Source: Aquimonas sp. (lineage in GTDB: Bacteria; Pseudomonadota; Gammaproteobacteria; Xanthomonadales; Xanthomonadaceae). Taken from it: a stretch of 64,000 nt of DNA. Both the position numbers and the translations under genes were made by a program. Of this stretch, positions 31,802 to 42,062 are shown piece after piece (the stretch's first letter is position 1; each line of letters starts with the position of its first letter). A model generated the notes under the pieces. The model saw nothing but the letters and a program-made list of their open reading frames with translations, did not search any database and had not been told where the DNA came from. The stretch lies in NCBI GenBank assembly GCA_022241605.1, contig JAKOMQ010000008.1, forward strand, positions 62,001 to 126,000, in the 5' to 3' direction.

Positions 31802-32749
31802 TTATCGCCCTCGCCTGTTGTAGAAATCGTAGCCGTATGCCGTCCACCTCAATCGATTCGGTATTCGGTCAGCCCCCTTAAATGCCAGATTGTAGGTAAC
31901 GACTGAGTTGTATGCGGTGCTAAAGTGGTTGCCGCGAGCGGCGTGGAGCATACCTTGATAAAGATAGTTTATGTCTCCGCCCACTTGAATTGCAGACAAC
32001 CCACCCGGCGCACCAACTATTCGAAACTGATCTCCGCCATAGCGCCCATAAAATACGCTATCGCCAGTAGCGTTTACGCCCCAAAGCACTTCTGAAAAGC
32101 GATTCAGCGACATATTTCGATAGCCTCCGGCTGCGGAAGATCGCATATCCAACATGCGCGCCTCCGTCTCCATTATGTAATGCAGCTCGTCCACGGTTAT
32201 TGATTTAACCCCATCCTCGCCTGCAGGCCGCTCAAGAATACCGCGAACACTGTCAAGACGCGAAGCCAATTCGTCAGACCAGAATGGCTCTTCTTGCTCC
32301 CTGCGGCTCGCTTGGGAGGCCCCCTCATGCGCCATCGTATTAAACGCAAACGACATCGCCGCAGTCACCGCCCCATTGGCAAACTTCCCTCCGCTCAAGC
32401 TCGATGCCGTGCCACCGATCATGGCATGCACCACGCCGCGGGCGGCTTGGGTCTCAATGCCCTGGGTCAGTGGGCCGGCGGCTTCGGAGAAGCCTGCGCT
32501 GGCAAAGCCATGCGCGAACTTGCCGCCCTGCAGGCTGCTGGTAATGCCGCCTGCGCTGCCGTGGGCCACGATCTTGCTGACCCGGCCGATGGTGTTGAGC
32601 TTGTCGCCTGTGCGCGCCCAGGCCGACGCCTGGGTGCCGGCATCGAAGTAGCTGCCGATCCCGAAGAACAACGCCCCTGAAAAGGCCCCGTACAAGCCGC
32701 CCTTCAGGCTGCCGCTCTGCACCGCACCGGCCGCGAATCCGCCGGCCAC
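31802..32749 (-). CDS. RHS protein C-terminal region with pretoxin segment and variable toxin-like tip (frameshifted from RHS core)
   Basis: Gly-rich pretoxin AGGFAAGAVQSGSLKGGLYGAFSGALFFGIGSYF; variable tip after NTMAHEG: RREQEEPFWSDEL...GGDINYLYQGMLHAARGNHFSTAYNSVVTYNLAFKGADRIPNRLRWTAYGYDFYNRRGR. Confidence 0.65.
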   Translation of the reverse strand: MAGGFAAGAVQSGSLKGGLYGAFSGALFFGIGSYFDAGTQASAWARTGDKLNTIGRVSKIVAHGSAGGITSSLQGGKFAHGFASAGFSEAAGPLTQGIETQAARGVVHAMIGGTASSLSGGKFANGAVTAAMSFAFNTMAHEGASQASRREQEEPFWSDELASRLDSVRGILERPAGEDGVKSITVDELHYIMETEARMLDMRSSAAGGYRNMSLNRFSEVLWGVNATGDSVFYGRYGGDQFRIVGAPGGLSAIQVGGDINYLYQGMLHAARGNHFSTAYNSVVTYNLAFKGADRIPNRLRWTAYGYDFYNRRGR

Positions 32750-33285
32750 CGTGACCGCAAAGGCTTGGCCGGTGCCGAGCGTCGTTCCCCAAATGCCGCC
32801 GGCCCAGCCCCCCCCGTGTACACCGTGATCGCCACCGCCACCACCGTGCGCAGCAGCTGGCCCAGCGACAGGTAGCCGCTGGGGTCGGTCAGCGCCAGCG
32901 GGTTGTTCAGCACATAGCTGTAGCGGTTCAGGCCCTGCAGGCCGGCATCCAGCATCGGGTCCGGCTGCAGGAAGCGCCCAAGCTCAGGGTCATAGACGCG
33001 AGCGCCCATGTGGACCAAGCCCACCGAGTCCAGCTGCTCGTGCCCGGTGAAGCCGCGCGTGGTGTATGGCGGAATCACGAAGGCCGCCGCGCTGTTCCAG
33101 TCGTTGGCGTTGCGACGGCCGCCGTGCGGATCGAAGCTCATCCGCTGCAGCACCGCGCCGGTGGCGCTGGCGATCACGTCCACCGAGCCCAGCGCATCGG
33201 TGAACAGGTACTGCTTCAGCGGGGCGATGCCGTTGCTGTAGCGCGCTTCAATCAGCACGCCGAGCTGACGGCGGTCCTCCATCAC
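32704..33285 (-). pseudogene. RHS core fragment (copy A), frame lost in a G7 tract before the toxin tip
   Basis: FTDALGSVDVIASATGAVLQRMSFDPHGGRR...RVYDPELGRFLQPDPMLDAGLQGLNRYSYVLNNPLALTDPSG; removing one G from the C/G7 run at 32809-32815 joins it to 31802..32749. Confidence 0.8.
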
Positions 33286-33289
33286 CCCG
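32978..33289 (-). repeat. Direct repeat copy A of ~312-bp RHS core
   Basis: Partner of 30793..31104. Confidence 0.85.
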
Positions 33290-33594
33290 CCCGGCCCTGC
33301 GCTCCTTCACGCTTCTGGAGCTCCGGGTGACCGTGGTCTGGCCTGCGGGTTTGCCAGGCAGGAGCCCATGGGCTATGCTTCCAAGGCTTTGTCGGCCATT
33401 TCGGTGGCCTGCATAGCCGCCCACGCCGGGCGCACCGGCGAATTCACACACAGGCAGCACCCCGTCCGACGGGGTCCCGCAGGTAGCCTCCAGGCTGGCT
33501 GCGGGCGTCGGGCGCGAGCCCTGTGGAGGCCCAACCCCAGGACCTTTCTCCGCCCTATATGTCGGCGGATTGGTTCGTATTTCAGGAGCACACC

Positions 33595-34434
33595 ATGCCT
33601 CAGGTCACCATGCGTCAGATGCTGGAAGCCGGCGTTCATTTCGGCCACCAGACCCGTTACTGGAACCCGAAGATGGGCGAGTACATCTTCGGCGCGCGCG
33701 GCAAGATCCACATCATCAACCTCGAGAAGACCGTGCCGCTGTTCAGCGACGCGATGAACTTCCTCTCGGGCATCGCCCAGAAGCGCGGCACCGTCCTGTT
33801 TGTCGGCACCAAGCGGTCCGCCCGCGAAGCCATCAAGGAAGAAGCCACCCGCTGCGGGCAGCCTTTCGTGGCGCAGCGCTGGTTGGGCGGCATGCTGACC
33901 AACTTCCGCACCGTGAAGGGCTCGATCTCGCGCCTGAAGGAGCTGGAAGCGGCCGCCACCGACGGCACCTTCGAGAAGCTGGTCAAGCACGAAGTGCTGC
34001 AGCTGCAGCGCGAGACCGACAAGCTGGAAGCCTCGATCGGCGGCATCAAGAACATGGGCGGGCTGCCTGACGCGCTGTTCGTGATCGATATCGGCCACGA
34101 AAATATCGCCATCCTGGAAGCCAAGAAGTTGGGCATCCCGGTGGTCGCCGTGGTCGACACCAACTATGACCCGAGCCTCGTCGACTACCCGATCCCGGGC
34201 AACGACGACGCCATCCGCGCCGTGCAGCTGTACACCCGCGCGGCTGCCGATGCCGTCCTCGAAGGCCGCGCCGCGGCCCCGCAGAGCGCCCGCATGGACG
34301 ACGAGTTCGTCGAGCTGGACGCCGAGGGCAACCCCGTCGCGAAGAGCGACGACGAGCGCAAGCCGGCCCGTCGCCCGGCCCCCGGCAACAAGCGTCCCGG
34401 CGGCGGCCAGCGCCGCGGCCGCGACGGCGAGTAA
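33595..34434 (+). CDS. rpsB: 30S ribosomal protein S2
   Basis: [46 protein letters not shown]. Confidence 0.98.
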   Translation: MPQVTMRQMLEAGVHFGHQTRYWNPKMGEYIFGARGKIHIINLEKTVPLFSDAMNFLSGIAQKRGTVLFVGTKRSAREAIKEEATRCGQPFVAQRWLGGMLTNFRTVKGSISRLKELEAAATDGTFEKLVKHEVLQLQRETDKLEASIGGIKNMGGLPDALFVIDIGHENIAILEAKKLGIPVVAVVDTNYDPSLVDYPIPGNDDAIRAVQLYTRAAADAVLEGRAAAPQSARMDDEFVELDAEGNPVAKSDDERKPARRPAPGNKRPGGGQRRGRDGE

Positions 34435-34443
34435 GCCTGTCGC

Positions 34444-34468
34444 GAACCCCGCGTACCGCGCGGGGTTC
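34444..34468 (+). terminator. Hairpin between rpsB and tsf (attenuator/terminator-like)
   Basis: GAACCCCGCG-TACCG-CGCGGGGTTC perfect stem. Confidence 0.55.
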
Positions 34469-34569
34469 ATGCGCCTGCAATGCGGGGCAGACACTCTGCC
34501 CCGTTCGGCGCTTTCCATCACGGGCATGGCGGAGTCCCCGCTGTGCCCAGCAACCTTGAAAGGATCCCC

Positions 34570-35448
34570 ATGGAAATCACTGCCAGCCTGGTGAAGGAAC
34601 TGCGTGAGCGCTCCGGCGCCGGCATGATGGAGTGCAAAAAGGCCCTGGCCGAAAACGCCGGCGACATCGAAGCGGCGATGGAACACCTGCGCAAGACCGG
34701 CTTGGCCAAGGCTGACAAGAAGGCGGGCCGCGTGGCTGCGGAAGGCCGCATCGGCGTCGCCCAGGACGGTGCCAACGCGGTGCTCGTCGAGGTCAACTGC
34801 GAGACCGACTTCGTAGCCAAGGACGAGAACTTCCTGACGTTTGTCGACACGGTTGCCCAGGCCGCCCTTGCCTCCGGTGCCGCCGACGTGGAAGCGCTGA
34901 AGGCCGCCAAGCTGGCCGATGGCGCCAGCGTCGAGGAAACTCGTGCGGCGGTGATTGCCAAGGTGGGCGAGAACGTGCAGGTGCGCCGTATGGTGCGCTT
35001 CGAGAGCAGCGACAACATCGCGGCCTACATCCACGGCGGTCGCATTGGCGTGCTGGTGGAGCTCAAGGGCGGCGACGTCGAGCTGGCCCGCGGCATCGCC
35101 ATGCATGTAGCGGCGATGAACCCGCCCTACAACAAAGCCAGCGACGTGCCGGCCGACTTCCTGGCCAAGGAGAAGGAAATCGAGCTGGCCAAGATGTCCG
35201 ACAAGGACCGCTCCAAGCCCGCCGAGATCCTCGAGAAGATCATCAGCGGCAAGGTCAACCGTATCGTCAACGAGGTCACCCTCTACGGCCAGCCGTTCGT
35301 CATCAATACCGACCAGAGCGTCGAGGCCGCTGTAAAGGCCGCCGGCGCCGACGTGGTGCGCTTCGAGCGCCTCGCCGTTGGCGAGGGTATCGAGAAGGTG
35401 GTCGAGGACTACGCGTCGGAAGTGATGAAGGCCGCGGGTCTGGCCTGA
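34570..35448 (+). CDS. tsf: Elongation factor Ts
   Basis: [59 protein letters not shown]. Confidence 0.98.
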   Translation: MEITASLVKELRERSGAGMMECKKALAENAGDIEAAMEHLRKTGLAKADKKAGRVAAEGRIGVAQDGANAVLVEVNCETDFVAKDENFLTFVDTVAQAALASGAADVEALKAAKLADGASVEETRAAVIAKVGENVQVRRMVRFESSDNIAAYIHGGRIGVLVELKGGDVELARGIAMHVAAMNPPYNKASDVPADFLAKEKEIELAKMSDKDRSKPAEILEKIISGKVNRIVNEVTLYGQPFVINTDQSVEAAVKAAGADVVRFERLAVGEGIEKVVEDYASEVMKAAGLA

Positions 35449-35475
35449 TACGTCTACCGACGGCTTTGAAAACGA

Positions 35476-35507
35476 CAGGGCGCGGCCACTCGGCTGCGCC
35501 CTGTTTC
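35476..35507 (+). terminator. Rho-independent-like terminator after tsf
   Basis: CAGGGCGCGGCC-ACTC-GGCTGCGCCCTG followed by TTTCGTT. Confidence 0.75.
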
Positions 35508-35768
35508 GTTACGCGGGCTTTTTACGCCACGGCGAACCCTCGCACGGCTGAACACGCCCCCGCCCGCTGCGCGTCCCGGCCTAGGGCATCTGAGAGCATG
35601 TGAGCAAACCATCCGCCTGCTGCGGCCGCCGCTGGACACTCGTGCCGGCGGCTGGCGGCGACGGGTGGCTCGGCCCCGACCCGACCCGGCCGAAGGCAGG
35701 CCCGCATGGCATAATCCCGCCGCCCGGGCGTCCGCCGGGGCATCTCCACGATTTCCCGGGAGCCCGGC

Positions 35769-36377
35769 ATGACGATCGCCATTCGCGACGTTGGCGAGCA
35801 CGACCTTGATTCCGTCCTCGCGCTCAACAACAGCGCTGGGCAGAGCATCCTTCCACTCGACGCCGAGCGCGTGCGCTTTTTCATGCGCCACGCCGATTAC
35901 TTCCGCGTCGCCGAGGTCGACGGTCAGATCGCAGGTTTTCTGATCGCGCTGCGCCCGGGAACGCCCTACGGCAGCTCCAACTACCGATGGTTCTGCGAGC
36001 AGTTCGAGGAGTTTCTCTACATCGACCGCATCGTAGTGGCCGGATCGCGTCGCGGCGCTGGCCTCGGCCGGGTGTTCTACGCCGACGTGACCAGCTACGC
36101 CGAGGTGCGGGTGCCGATCCTGGCCTGCGAGGTGTTCCTTGAGCCGCGTAACGACGCCGCCCTGCTCTTCCACGGCACCTATGGCTTCCGCGAGGTCGGT
36201 CAGCACCTCATGGCCGAGTCGGGTCGTCAGGTCAGCCTGCTGGTCAAGGATCTGCCGAGCTTCGCGTTCGTACGCGACAACTACCTCGGTGCGGGTGGCC
36301 TGCCCGAAGAGCCCTGGCTGATCAGCCGGACGCGGCTCGGCGATGTCCCCGCGGCCATCCGAGCCAGCGCAAGCTGA
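35769..36377 (+). CDS. GNAT-family N-acetyltransferase
   Basis: [48 protein letters not shown] acetyl-CoA motif; 1-nt overlap with minC start. Confidence 0.85.
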   Translation: MTIAIRDVGEHDLDSVLALNNSAGQSILPLDAERVRFFMRHADYFRVAEVDGQIAGFLIALRPGTPYGSSNYRWFCEQFEEFLYIDRIVVAGSRRGAGLGRVFYADVTSYAEVRVPILACEVFLEPRNDAALLFHGTYGFREVGQHLMAESGRQVSLLVKDLPSFAFVRDNYLGAGGLPEEPWLISRTRLGDVPAAIRASAS

Positions 36378-37153
36378 TGGCCGTCGCGCCCAGCTTCGAG
36401 CAGGCCGGTGAGCTCAAGATCGGTCAGGTCGGAATCGCCAACCTGCGTATCCGTGAACTGGACACGCCGCGTCTGGTGGCCGAGATGCGCGAGCGCGTCG
36501 AGCGCGCGCCCAAGCTTTTTGCCCGCGCGGCGGTGGTGGTGGACTTTGGCTCCCTGAGCCAGTGCCCGGCCGAAGACGAGGCACGCGCCCTGATCGATGG
36601 GCTGCGTTCGGCCGGCGTGCTGCCCGTAGCGCTGGCCTTTGGTACTCGCGAGGTCGATGCCCTGTCCGAGCGTCTCGGCCTGCCGCTGCTGGCGAAGTTC
36701 CGCGCCCAATACGAAACCGGCCGCGAAACCAGCGCCAGCGCCACTCCTGCCCCGCCCGCCCCGGCTCCTCCCGAGCCTGCACCGGCGCCTGCGCCCGCGC
36801 CCGCCGCTGCGACATCCCTGCCCGCCACGAGCCTGCTGCATGCAGCGCCGGTGCGTTCGGGCCAGCAGGTCTACGCGCAAGGCCGCGATCTCACGGTCTG
36901 CGCCATGGTGGCCAATGGTGCCGAGGTGATCGCGGACGGCAGCATCCACATTTACGGCAACCTGCGCGGCCGCGCGCTGGCGGGCGCCCGTGGCGATGTC
37001 AACGCGCGCATCTTCTGTCGCGAGTTCAATGCCGAGCTGGTCGCAATCGCCGGCAACTACAAGGTGATGGAATCCATTTCGGAGAGTCTGCGCGGCAAAC
37101 CGGTGCAGATCTGGCTGGAAGACGACAAACTGCAGTTCGCAGCCATGGCCTGA
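36377..37153 (+). CDS. minC: Septum site-determining protein MinC
   Basis: C-terminal beta-helix [49 protein letters not shown]; upstream of minD. Confidence 0.95.
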   Translation: MAVAPSFEQAGELKIGQVGIANLRIRELDTPRLVAEMRERVERAPKLFARAAVVVDFGSLSQCPAEDEARALIDGLRSAGVLPVALAFGTREVDALSERLGLPLLAKFRAQYETGRETSASATPAPPAPAPPEPAPAPAPAPAAATSLPATSLLHAAPVRSGQQVYAQGRDLTVCAMVANGAEVIADGSIHIYGNLRGRALAGARGDVNARIFCREFNAELVAIAGNYKVMESISESLRGKPVQIWLEDDKLQFAAMA

Positions 37154-37210
37154 GGCCCGGCTGTCATTCCTGTTCACTCATTCGCAGCACACGCAGATGG
37201 AGTAAGTGCC

Positions 37211-38020
37211 TTGGCAGAAATCATCGTCATCACCTCGGGCAAGGGTGGGGTCGGCAAGACCACCAGCAGCGCCAGCATCGCGGTCGGCCTGGCCCGCCAG
37301 GGCAAGAAGGTGGCGGTCATCGACTTCGACGTCGGCCTGCGCAACCTCGACCTGATCATGGGCTGCGAGCGTCGCGTGGTGTACGACTTCGTCAACGTCA
37401 TCCAGGGCGAGGCCACCCTCCGGCAGGCCCTCATCAAGGACAAGCGTTTTGACAACCTGCATGTGCTCGCCGCCTCGCAGACGCGCGACAAGGACGCGCT
37501 GACCCGCGAAGGCGTGGAGAAAGTCCTGAATGATCTGGCTGCCGAGGGCTTCGATTTCATCCTCTGCGACAGCCCGGCCGGCATCGAGAAGGGTGCCTTC
37601 CTCGCCATGTACTTCGCCGATCGCGCGGTGGTGGTGGTCAATCCCGAGGTCAGTTCGGTGCGCGACTCGGATCGCGTGCTCGGCCTGCTGGCCAGCAAGA
37701 CCCGCCGCGCCGAGCGCGGTGAGCGCGTGCAGGAGTACCTGCTGCTGACGCGCTACAACCCAAGGCGCGTCGAGGCCGGCGAGATGATGAGCATCGCCGA
37801 CGTCGAGGAAGTGCTCGGATTGAAGGCCATCGGGGTGGTGCCGGAATCGCCGGACGTGCTGTCCTCGTCCAACAAGGGCGAGCCGGTGATCCTGGAGGAG
37901 ACATCCGCCGCCGGCCAGGCCTACACCGACGCGGTGGCTCGTCTGCTCGGCGAGGACCGCCCCATGCGCTTCACCCAGGTCGAGAAGAAAGGCCTGCTGC
38001 AGAAACTCTTTGGAGGCTGA
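37211..38020 (+). CDS. minD: Septum site-determining ATPase MinD
   Basis: TTG start; MAEIIVITSGKGGVGKTTSSASIAVGLARQGKKVAVIDFDVGLRNLDLIMG; C-terminal amphipathic KKGLLQKLFGG. Confidence 0.98.
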   Translation: MAEIIVITSGKGGVGKTTSSASIAVGLARQGKKVAVIDFDVGLRNLDLIMGCERRVVYDFVNVIQGEATLRQALIKDKRFDNLHVLAASQTRDKDALTREGVEKVLNDLAAEGFDFILCDSPAGIEKGAFLAMYFADRAVVVVNPEVSSVRDSDRVLGLLASKTRRAERGERVQEYLLLTRYNPRRVEAGEMMSIADVEEVLGLKAIGVVPESPDVLSSSNKGEPVILEETSAAGQAYTDAVARLLGEDRPMRFTQVEKKGLLQKLFGG

Positions 38021-38026
38021 CGGCCC

Positions 38027-38298
38027 ATGGGATTCCTCGATTTCCTGAAAGGCAAGCCGAAGGCCACGGCAAACATCGCCAAGGAGCGCCTGCGCATCAT
38101 CGTCGCCCAGGAGCGCAGCGCCCGCGGCGGCCCGGACTACCTGCCACTGCTGCGCCGCGAGCTGCTGGAGGTGATCCGCAAGTACGTCAACGTCGACGTC
38201 GACGCGGTCAAGGTCGACCTCGTCAAGGAAGGCGAGCACGACGTGCTGGACATCTCGGTCGCACTTCCCGAGGGCGAGGCGCGCGCGGGAAACCCCGA

Positions 38299-38302
<4 letters not shown>
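38027..38302 (+). CDS. minE: Cell division topological specificity factor MinE
   Basis: [31 protein letters not shown]. Confidence 0.97.
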
Positions 38303-39448
<1,146 letters not shown>

Positions 39449-39449
<1 letters not shown>

Positions 39450-39889
39450 TGTCCACACCCTTGCCTGCCCGCCACGAACGTCTGTTCGACGAAAACGACA
39501 GCCCGGTGCCTGATGAGATCGGTCTTCTCGCTCATCGCATCGGCGCGATCGCGCTGTTCGCCCTGATCGCCATGCAGTTCATCTGGCATCTCGCCTGGCT
39601 ACCGCCCGAGCGGGTGCCGGTGGGCATCGTCCTTGCGCTGATGGTGATACCGCTGGCAGTCCCGGCCTTTTTCCTGCTGTTCGGCGCCAAAAAGGCCCTG
39701 TTCTGGGCAGGCTTCATCGCCATGCTGCACTTCTGCCACGGCGTGATGGAGGCCTGGAGCAGCTCCACGGCGCTTGTGCCCGGCCTCATCGAAGCCACGC
39801 TGGCAGCCATTGTCTGCTGTGCTGCCGGCTGGCACGGGCTGGCGCGCCGCGTTTACTGGCGCAAGCTGGTGAACCAGGCCTCGGAGTAG
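39449..39889 (+). CDS. DUF2069-like integral membrane protein
   Basis: Four hydrophobic segments (IGAIALFALIAMQFIWHLAWLPP...), follows wrbA directly. Confidence 0.7.
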
Positions 39890-39939
39890 CAAGCCAACAC
39901 GGTATACTTTGCGGCTGTCCCGTCCCCGGCTGCCTGCGC

Positions 39940-40428
39940 ATGGACCAGCTCTGCATCGTCACCACCGGTGGCACGATCGACAAGATCTATTTTGACGACA
40001 AGTCGGACTACCAGATCGGCGACCCGCAGATCGGCCGCATCCTGGAAGAACTTGGCGTGGCCTTCCGCTTCTCGGTGATCCCGATCCTGCGCAAGGACAG
40101 CCTGCACATCACCGAGGCCGACCGCGCCCTGATCCGTCAGGCCATTGCCGCACAGCCGGCCACGCATGTGCTGGTCACCCACGGCACCGACAGCATGGTC
40201 GAAACCGCACGCGTGCTGTCCGACCTCGAGGGCAAGACGATCGTACTGACCGGCGCGTTGAATCCGGCGCGCTTCCGCGGCTCGGATGCCGAGTTCAATA
40301 TTGGCACCGCCGTCGGCGCCGTGCAGTGCCTGCCAGCGGGCGTCTATATCGCCATGAATGGCCGGATCTGGGATCCGGCGCGCGTGCGCAAGAACGTTTC
40401 CGCCAACCGCTTCGAGGCCGCAAGCTAA
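39940..40428 (+). CDS. Single-domain asparaginase-like protein
   Basis: CIVTTGGTIDKIYF and VLVTHGTDSMVETARVLSD plus IVLTGALNPARFRGSDAEFN motifs, but only 162 aa. Confidence 0.8.
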   Translation: MDQLCIVTTGGTIDKIYFDDKSDYQIGDPQIGRILEELGVAFRFSVIPILRKDSLHITEADRALIRQAIAAQPATHVLVTHGTDSMVETARVLSDLEGKTIVLTGALNPARFRGSDAEFNIGTAVGAVQCLPAGVYIAMNGRIWDPARVRKNVSANRFEAAS

Positions 40429-40530
40429 ACCGCCCGGCGCGCCAGGCCCAGGGCCCGCGCTCCGAGCATCCCGCCCACCTGTGCGGGCGCGACACCCGCC
40501 CCTACCAAACCCCAGCCCCAGGAGCCCGCC

Positions 40531-41892
40531 ATGGCCGAATCCAGCCGCCAGGACAAGGCCGCGCGCCAGCTCAAGCTGCTCTCCGATGCGCTCGACTCCG
40601 GCCGCCTGGGGCCGGTGCGGCGCATGGTCAACTCGCTGAGCCCGGCTGAGATCGGCAACCTGCTGGAATCGCTGCCGCCCGCCAAGCGCACCATCGTCTG
40701 GGGCCTGGTCGACGCCGAAGACGATGGCGAGGTGCTGGTCCACGTCGGCGAGGAGGTCCGCGAGGGCCTGCTGGCGGCGATGGACACCGACGAGATCGTC
40801 GCCGCCGCCGAATCGCTGGACATCGATGACCTGGCCGAGCTCATGGAGGACCTGCCAGACCAGGTCATCGATGAAGTGCTGCGCTCGATGGACCGGGAAA
40901 ACCGCGAGCGCCTCGAGCAGGTGCTCAGCTATCCGGAGGACAGCGCCGGCCGTCTGATGAACCCGGACGTGGTCACCGTGCGCGCGGATGTCACGGTGGA
41001 GGTGGTGCTGCGCTACCTGCGCCTGCGCGGCGAGGTGCCTGACAACACCGACCACCTGTTCGTGGTCGGCCGCCGCCGCCAGTACCTCGGCCGCATCCCG
41101 CTGACAGCGCTGCTGCTGTCCGAGCCGGGCAAGCCCGTCAACCAGTTGATCGACGAGGACGACCAGGGCGCGATCGCGGTCGATACGCTGACCGCCGAGG
41201 TCGCCAAGCAGTTCGAGATCCACGACTGGATCTCGGCGCCGGTGGTCGACGAGAACAACACCCTGCTCGGCCGGATCACCATCGACGACGTGGTCGACAT
41301 CATCCGTGAGCAGGCCGAGCACCAGGTGATGTCCGCGGCCGGCCTCGATGAGGAAGAGGACATGTTCAGCCCGGTCCCGCGCGCAGCGCGTCGACGCATC
41401 ATCTGGCTGGGCATCAATCTCGGCACCGCGTTTCTGGCTGCCAGCGTGGTCGGCCGCTTCGAGGCCACCATCGAACAGGTCGTCGCGCTGGCCGTGCTGA
41501 TGCCGATCGTGGCGGGCATGGGCGGCAATGCCGGCACCCAGGTGCTGGCGCTGATGATTCGTGGCCTCGCGCTGGGCCAGGTCAGCTCTGCCAACGTGCG
41601 CGTGCTGCTTTGGAAGGAGTTCCGCGTGGCCCTGCTCAACGGCCTAGCCCTCGGCGCGCTGCTGGGCTTTATCGTCTGGCTGTGGTTCAGCAATATCGCG
41701 CTGTCGGGCGTGATCTTCGCGGCGCTGGTCATCACGCTCTGCTGCGCCGCGATCGCAGGTGTGGCGGTGCCCTTGGCGCTGCGGAGGATGGGCTTCGATC
41801 CGGCGCTGGCCAGCAGCATCTTCCTGACCACGGTGACCGATGTGATGGGCTTCTTCGCCTTCCTTGGCCTCGGCACCTGGCTGTTGCTGTAA
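40531..41892 (+). CDS. mgtE: Magnesium transporter MgtE
   Basis: MgtE N domain, CBS pair (GRLMNPDVVTVRADVTVEVVLRYL), membrane part PIVAGMGGNAGTQVLALMIRGLALGQ. Confidence 0.96.
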   Translation: MAESSRQDKAARQLKLLSDALDSGRLGPVRRMVNSLSPAEIGNLLESLPPAKRTIVWGLVDAEDDGEVLVHVGEEVREGLLAAMDTDEIVAAAESLDIDDLAELMEDLPDQVIDEVLRSMDRENRERLEQVLSYPEDSAGRLMNPDVVTVRADVTVEVVLRYLRLRGEVPDNTDHLFVVGRRRQYLGRIPLTALLLSEPGKPVNQLIDEDDQGAIAVDTLTAEVAKQFEIHDWISAPVVDENNTLLGRITIDDVVDIIREQAEHQVMSAAGLDEEEDMFSPVPRAARRRIIWLGINLGTAFLAASVVGRFEATIEQVVALAVLMPIVAGMGGNAGTQVLALMIRGLALGQVSSANVRVLLWKEFRVALLNGLALGALLGFIVWLWFSNIALSGVIFAALVITLCCAAIAGVAVPLALRRMGFDPALASSIFLTTVTDVMGFFAFLGLGTWLLL

Positions 41893-41957
41893 CGAGCCGG
41901 GATTGGGTATTGGGGATTCGTAGAGCTTACTGCGGCGAGACCGCCGTGCCGCGCGCT

Positions 41958-41990
41958 TTCTGCAGGAGCCTGCTTGCAGGCGACCGCAGC
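41958..41990. repeat. REP-like palindromic element
   Basis: TTTCTGCAGGAGCCTGCTTGCAGGCGACCGCAG containing CCTGC-TT-GCAGG; resembles GTAGGAGC-type REPs of gammaproteobacteria. Confidence 0.45.
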
Positions 41991-42062
41991 CTGAGCCGTG
42001 CCTCCGTGCCCGTGTCGCAAACATGCTCGGCGCCGAGCAGGAGTCCCAGCTTCAGCGAATCA

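Noticed and set aside
33373-35106. 577-aa minus-strand ORF
   Set aside because: Runs antisense through rpsB and tsf; artefact of GC-rich codon usage.
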